The notes under the pieces: model-generated | Database searches by the model: none | The model's input: only the letters and a program-made list of their open reading frames with translations | What the model was told of the DNA's origin: nothing | Part shown: one piece after another, positions 63,350 to 64,000 of the stretch | How positions within the stretch are numbered: position 1 is the first letter of the stretch | How the letters are laid out: each line of letters starts with the position of its first letter | Position numbers and translations under genes: made by a program | Source of the DNA: Eulemur rufifrons | Taxonomy: Eukaryota; Chordata; Mammalia; Primates; Lemuridae | NCBI RefSeq assembly: GCF_041146395.1 | Contig: NC_090990.1 | Coordinates: 42,852,001-42,916,000 of the forward strand | Direction: 5' to 3' | Length of the DNA stretch: 64,000 bases

Positions 63350-64000
63350 CCACACAGGAGGAAGGAGTGATGACCAGACTGTGGTGTTAAGGTGTACTCT
63401 GCTATTTTAAAGGACTCAAATAGCTGTAGATTTCCTGATGTGCTATTTTCAATTTTTTCAAGTCCAAAATTCTAGTTATTAATATCTGTAAAGCAAGATC
63501 AATGGTTTAATTATTCAAATTATGTGAAAAGACAAACTGATACAAAGTCTACAAGTCTAGACAGGTCCGGGCCTTCATGAATTGCAATAAGCAACTATAT
63601 TGTGGTCTGGCAAAGAGTCTATTGAAAGAGTAATTATTACTGCAGTTGAAAGAATTTCTGAGAAAGAATATGAATGTGACAGTATGGAAATGAACACGGG
63701 GACGTCTGTACCCGAGTCACCAACTGTCCCTGATAAAAATACAGAAGACGTAGACCAATCAAATATGCTTTCTTTGGTGGGGGCAGGGGGGAAATATAGC
63801 TCCTCGTCAATATAAAACCTTTTGTTGGGATGCGCATGGAAGGAAGGGCTGTTCAAACAAGAACTCAAAATTATCAAATAAGAGATAAAATTATTGGAAG
63901 ATGAAATTCAGAGGAAAATAGTTAAGGTTAGTGAAGTATCTCCCCACCATTCTTCTTTTTTTTTAAATCTTTCTCCATATAACAAATTTGTTATCCCACT
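63350..64000. other. unassigned right edge, coding-like frame
   Basis: A 71-codon plus frame at 63600-63815 is acidic and hydrophilic ('ERISEKEYECDSMEMNTGTS' is typical), with neither the repeat origin nor the low complexity of most frames here. No start context, splice site or protein identity can be supported. It may be a fragment of an old retrocopy or transposon. A 16-bp perfect palindrome lies at 63979-63994. Confidence 0.3.

Overview
This window reads as nuclear genomic DNA of a primate, most likely a strepsirrhine (lemur/loris group). Four Alu elements are present. Two of them (25.5 and 32.3 kb) have right-arm wording I associate with lemur/galago Alus rather than human AluS/Y (for example 'gagctaggctgatgc' before 'actctagc'). 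The two youngest L1 3' ends (21.3 and 38.3 kb) also do not look like human L1PA. The order-level call comes from remembered repeat consensus sequences, not from a database search.

No intact protein-coding gene, rRNA, tRNA, snRNA, CRISPR array or bacterial-type operon can be supported. All long open frames are short, and most lie inside transposons: L1 ORF2 tails at 21.4 and 38.6-39.0 kb, L2 frames at 33.0 and 44.0 kb, and LTR frames at 58.2 kb. The window is best described as intergenic or deep-intronic sequence, dominated by old mammalian repeats (MIR, L2, L3/CR1, MER5/Tigger DNA transposons, MLT1/MST-type LTRs) with few young insertions.

Layout. 0-13.4 kb: MIR/L2 remnants, a MER2-like element, an older Alu (6.05 kb), a long antisense L2 (6.4-8.0 kb) and an MLT1-type LTR with a Tigger-like element nested inside it (12.5-13.3 kb). 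13.4-21 kb: unique stretches mixed with MIR, MER5, L3 and a partial LTR. 21-29 kb: L1 tail with target-site duplication, L3, an old L1 interrupted by an LTR (23.6-24.9 kb), an Alu with a purine microsatellite tail, then an LTR next to an L1M. 29-38 kb: L2/MIR sequence separated by three unique blocks (29.8-30.2, 33.6-34.3, 36.1-36.7 kb) with homeodomain, TCF and octamer-like motifs. 38-48 kb: young L1 tail, Tigger-like element, Alu, and an L2 split by an MLT1. 48-54 kb: L2, an odd dispersed motif, LTR-like sequence and a GT/GA minisatellite. 54.5-55.2 kb: the strongest regulatory-looking unique block, containing a 56-codon open frame. 56-64 kb: polypyrimidine/polypurine blocks around an L2, two solo LTRs sharing one 5-bp target, more MIR/L2/L3, and an unassigned coding-like frame near the right edge.

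There is no gene set here to act as a system. If the window has a function, it is most plausibly cis-regulatory, in the unique blocks between old repeats. Repeat family names and borders come from recognition by eye and are approximate (about +/-10-30 bp) unless a target-site duplication fixes them.
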